From: Alphaproteobacteria bacterium
Lineage (GTDB): Bacteria > Pseudomonadota > Alphaproteobacteria > UBA8366 > GCA-2717185
DNA: 5,879 nucleotides
NCBI GenBank assembly: GCA_016764135.1
Contig: JAESSL010000259.1
Location: 1 to 5,879 of the forward strand
Direction of reading: 5' to 3'
This document shows, in pieces, positions 5,446 to 5,879 of this stretch (position 1 is its first letter; each line of letters opens with the position of its first letter). The position numbers and the translations under genes were made by a program. The notes below the pieces were generated by a model. It was not told the origin of the DNA and did not search any database. It saw nothing but the letters and a program-made list of their open reading frames with translations.

Positions 5446-5879
5446 GTGACCAACACATCTTCAGTATTCAAGATCAAGAATCAGGGGCCGATGTTTCTTA
5501 TTGGTCTCGGTCATGGCGCCACGCACTGGATCGCTGGAACCTTTTATGTGTTGCTGCCGTTCATCACAAAGGATCTGGGCCTGACCTACACTCAGGCCGG
5601 GTTTTTGGTCTCCATCCTGCACATCAGCTCCTTCGTCGCCAATTTTGGCAGCGGCGCGGTGGTGGATATGACCGGGCGGACGGTGGTGTTTCAGGTGTTG
5701 TCTCTTGGCGTCGGCGCGGCGGCGTTGGCGATGTTCGGGTTTACCAGCGCCTATCTGGTGCTTTGCGCCATGGTGGTGCTGATCGGGATGACCAACAATT
5801 TGTGGCACCCGCCTGCGATCTCTTTTATCTCCGAGCGCTACCCGGACAATCGCGGCTACGCCCTGTCCATCCACGCGAC
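5446..5879 (+). CDS. MFS transporter, Fsr-like (N-terminal part; 3' end outside window)
   Basis: The first 144 codons of an inner-membrane major facilitator superfamily protein are visible. The product begins M(GTG)TNTSSVFKIKNQGPMF and continues with a helix containing GLGHGATHWIAGTFYVLLPF. A second helix follows (about residues 48-66), then a cytoplasmic loop with GAVVDMTGR at about 70-78, corresponding to the conserved MFS loop 2-3 motif. Two more helices lead into a stretch like WHPPAISFISERYPDNRGYA. This His-Pro and Arg-Gly pattern recalls the fosmidomycin-resistance (Fsr) branch and related uncharacterised MFS carriers. The substrate cannot be predicted. The start is GTG at 5446, with GGAG 7 nt upstream inside a hairpin. 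The next start, ATG at 5491 (codon 16), lacks a well-spaced ribosome site. Complete MFS proteins have about 400 residues, so roughly two thirds is missing. A terminator before it indicates separate transcription from the protease gene, but I found no clear promoter. Confidence 0.85.
   Translation, partial: MTNTSSVFKIKNQGPMFLIGLGHGATHWIAGTFYVLLPFITKDLGLTYTQAGFLVSILHISSFVANFGSGAVVDMTGRTVVFQVLSLGVGAAALAMFGFTSAYLVLCAMVVLIGMTNNLWHPPAISFISERYPDNRGYALSIHA

Noticed and set aside
5461..5874. 137-codon minus-strand open frame opposite the MFS gene
   Set aside because: The plus strand encodes a recognisable MFS N-terminus, and the antisense product is Arg/His/Gln-rich without a domain.

Overview
The window looks like ordinary chromosomal DNA of an alphaproteobacterium, perhaps Rhodospirillales-like. 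This rests on moderately high GC, the style of the proteins (a glycine-rich HflK N-terminus beginning MPWSNQ, a Do-family protease of DegQ/MucD type) and the gene order Mrp / hflK-hflC-DUF2065 / Do protease. Placement below class is an inference. All genes read cleanly, and I see no RNA gene, insertion sequence, CRISPR array or phage element.

Layout: (1) positions 1-1082, minus strand, an Mrp/ApbC-type P-loop ATPase (iron-sulfur cluster carrier) cut at its C-terminus by the window edge; (2) 1083-1279, a divergent intergenic region with a candidate heat-shock-type and a candidate housekeeping promoter pointing toward hflK; (3) 1280-3532, plus strand, a compact cluster hflK, hflC and a 61-residue DUF2065 (YjeT-like) membrane protein; (4) 3533-3738, a regulatory gap with a perfect 8-bp inverted repeat and candidate promoters; (5) 3739-5262, a periplasmic Do/HtrA serine protease with an intact catalytic triad and two PDZ domains; (6) 5263-5445, a repeat-rich gap with an in-frame duplication of the protease's last codons and stop, a degenerate 13-bp tandem array and a rho-independent terminator; (7) 5446 to the right edge, the N-terminal 144 codons of an MFS transporter.

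The central genes fit together as an envelope protein quality-control locus. HflK and HflC form the SPFH-family complex that surrounds and modulates the membrane protease FtsH. The DUF2065 protein follows hflC here as it does in Escherichia coli. The Do protease degrades or chaperones misfolded proteins on the periplasmic side. Mrp (cytosolic Fe-S cluster handling) and the MFS transporter are neighbours with no evident functional tie.

I found no convincing undescribed system. What merits a second look is small-scale non-coding structure: a candidate sigma-32-like promoter before hflK, dyads and repeated GGCCAAA motifs before the protease gene, the duplicated stop and 13-bp repeats after it, and a hairpin that would cover the ribosome binding site of the transporter gene.
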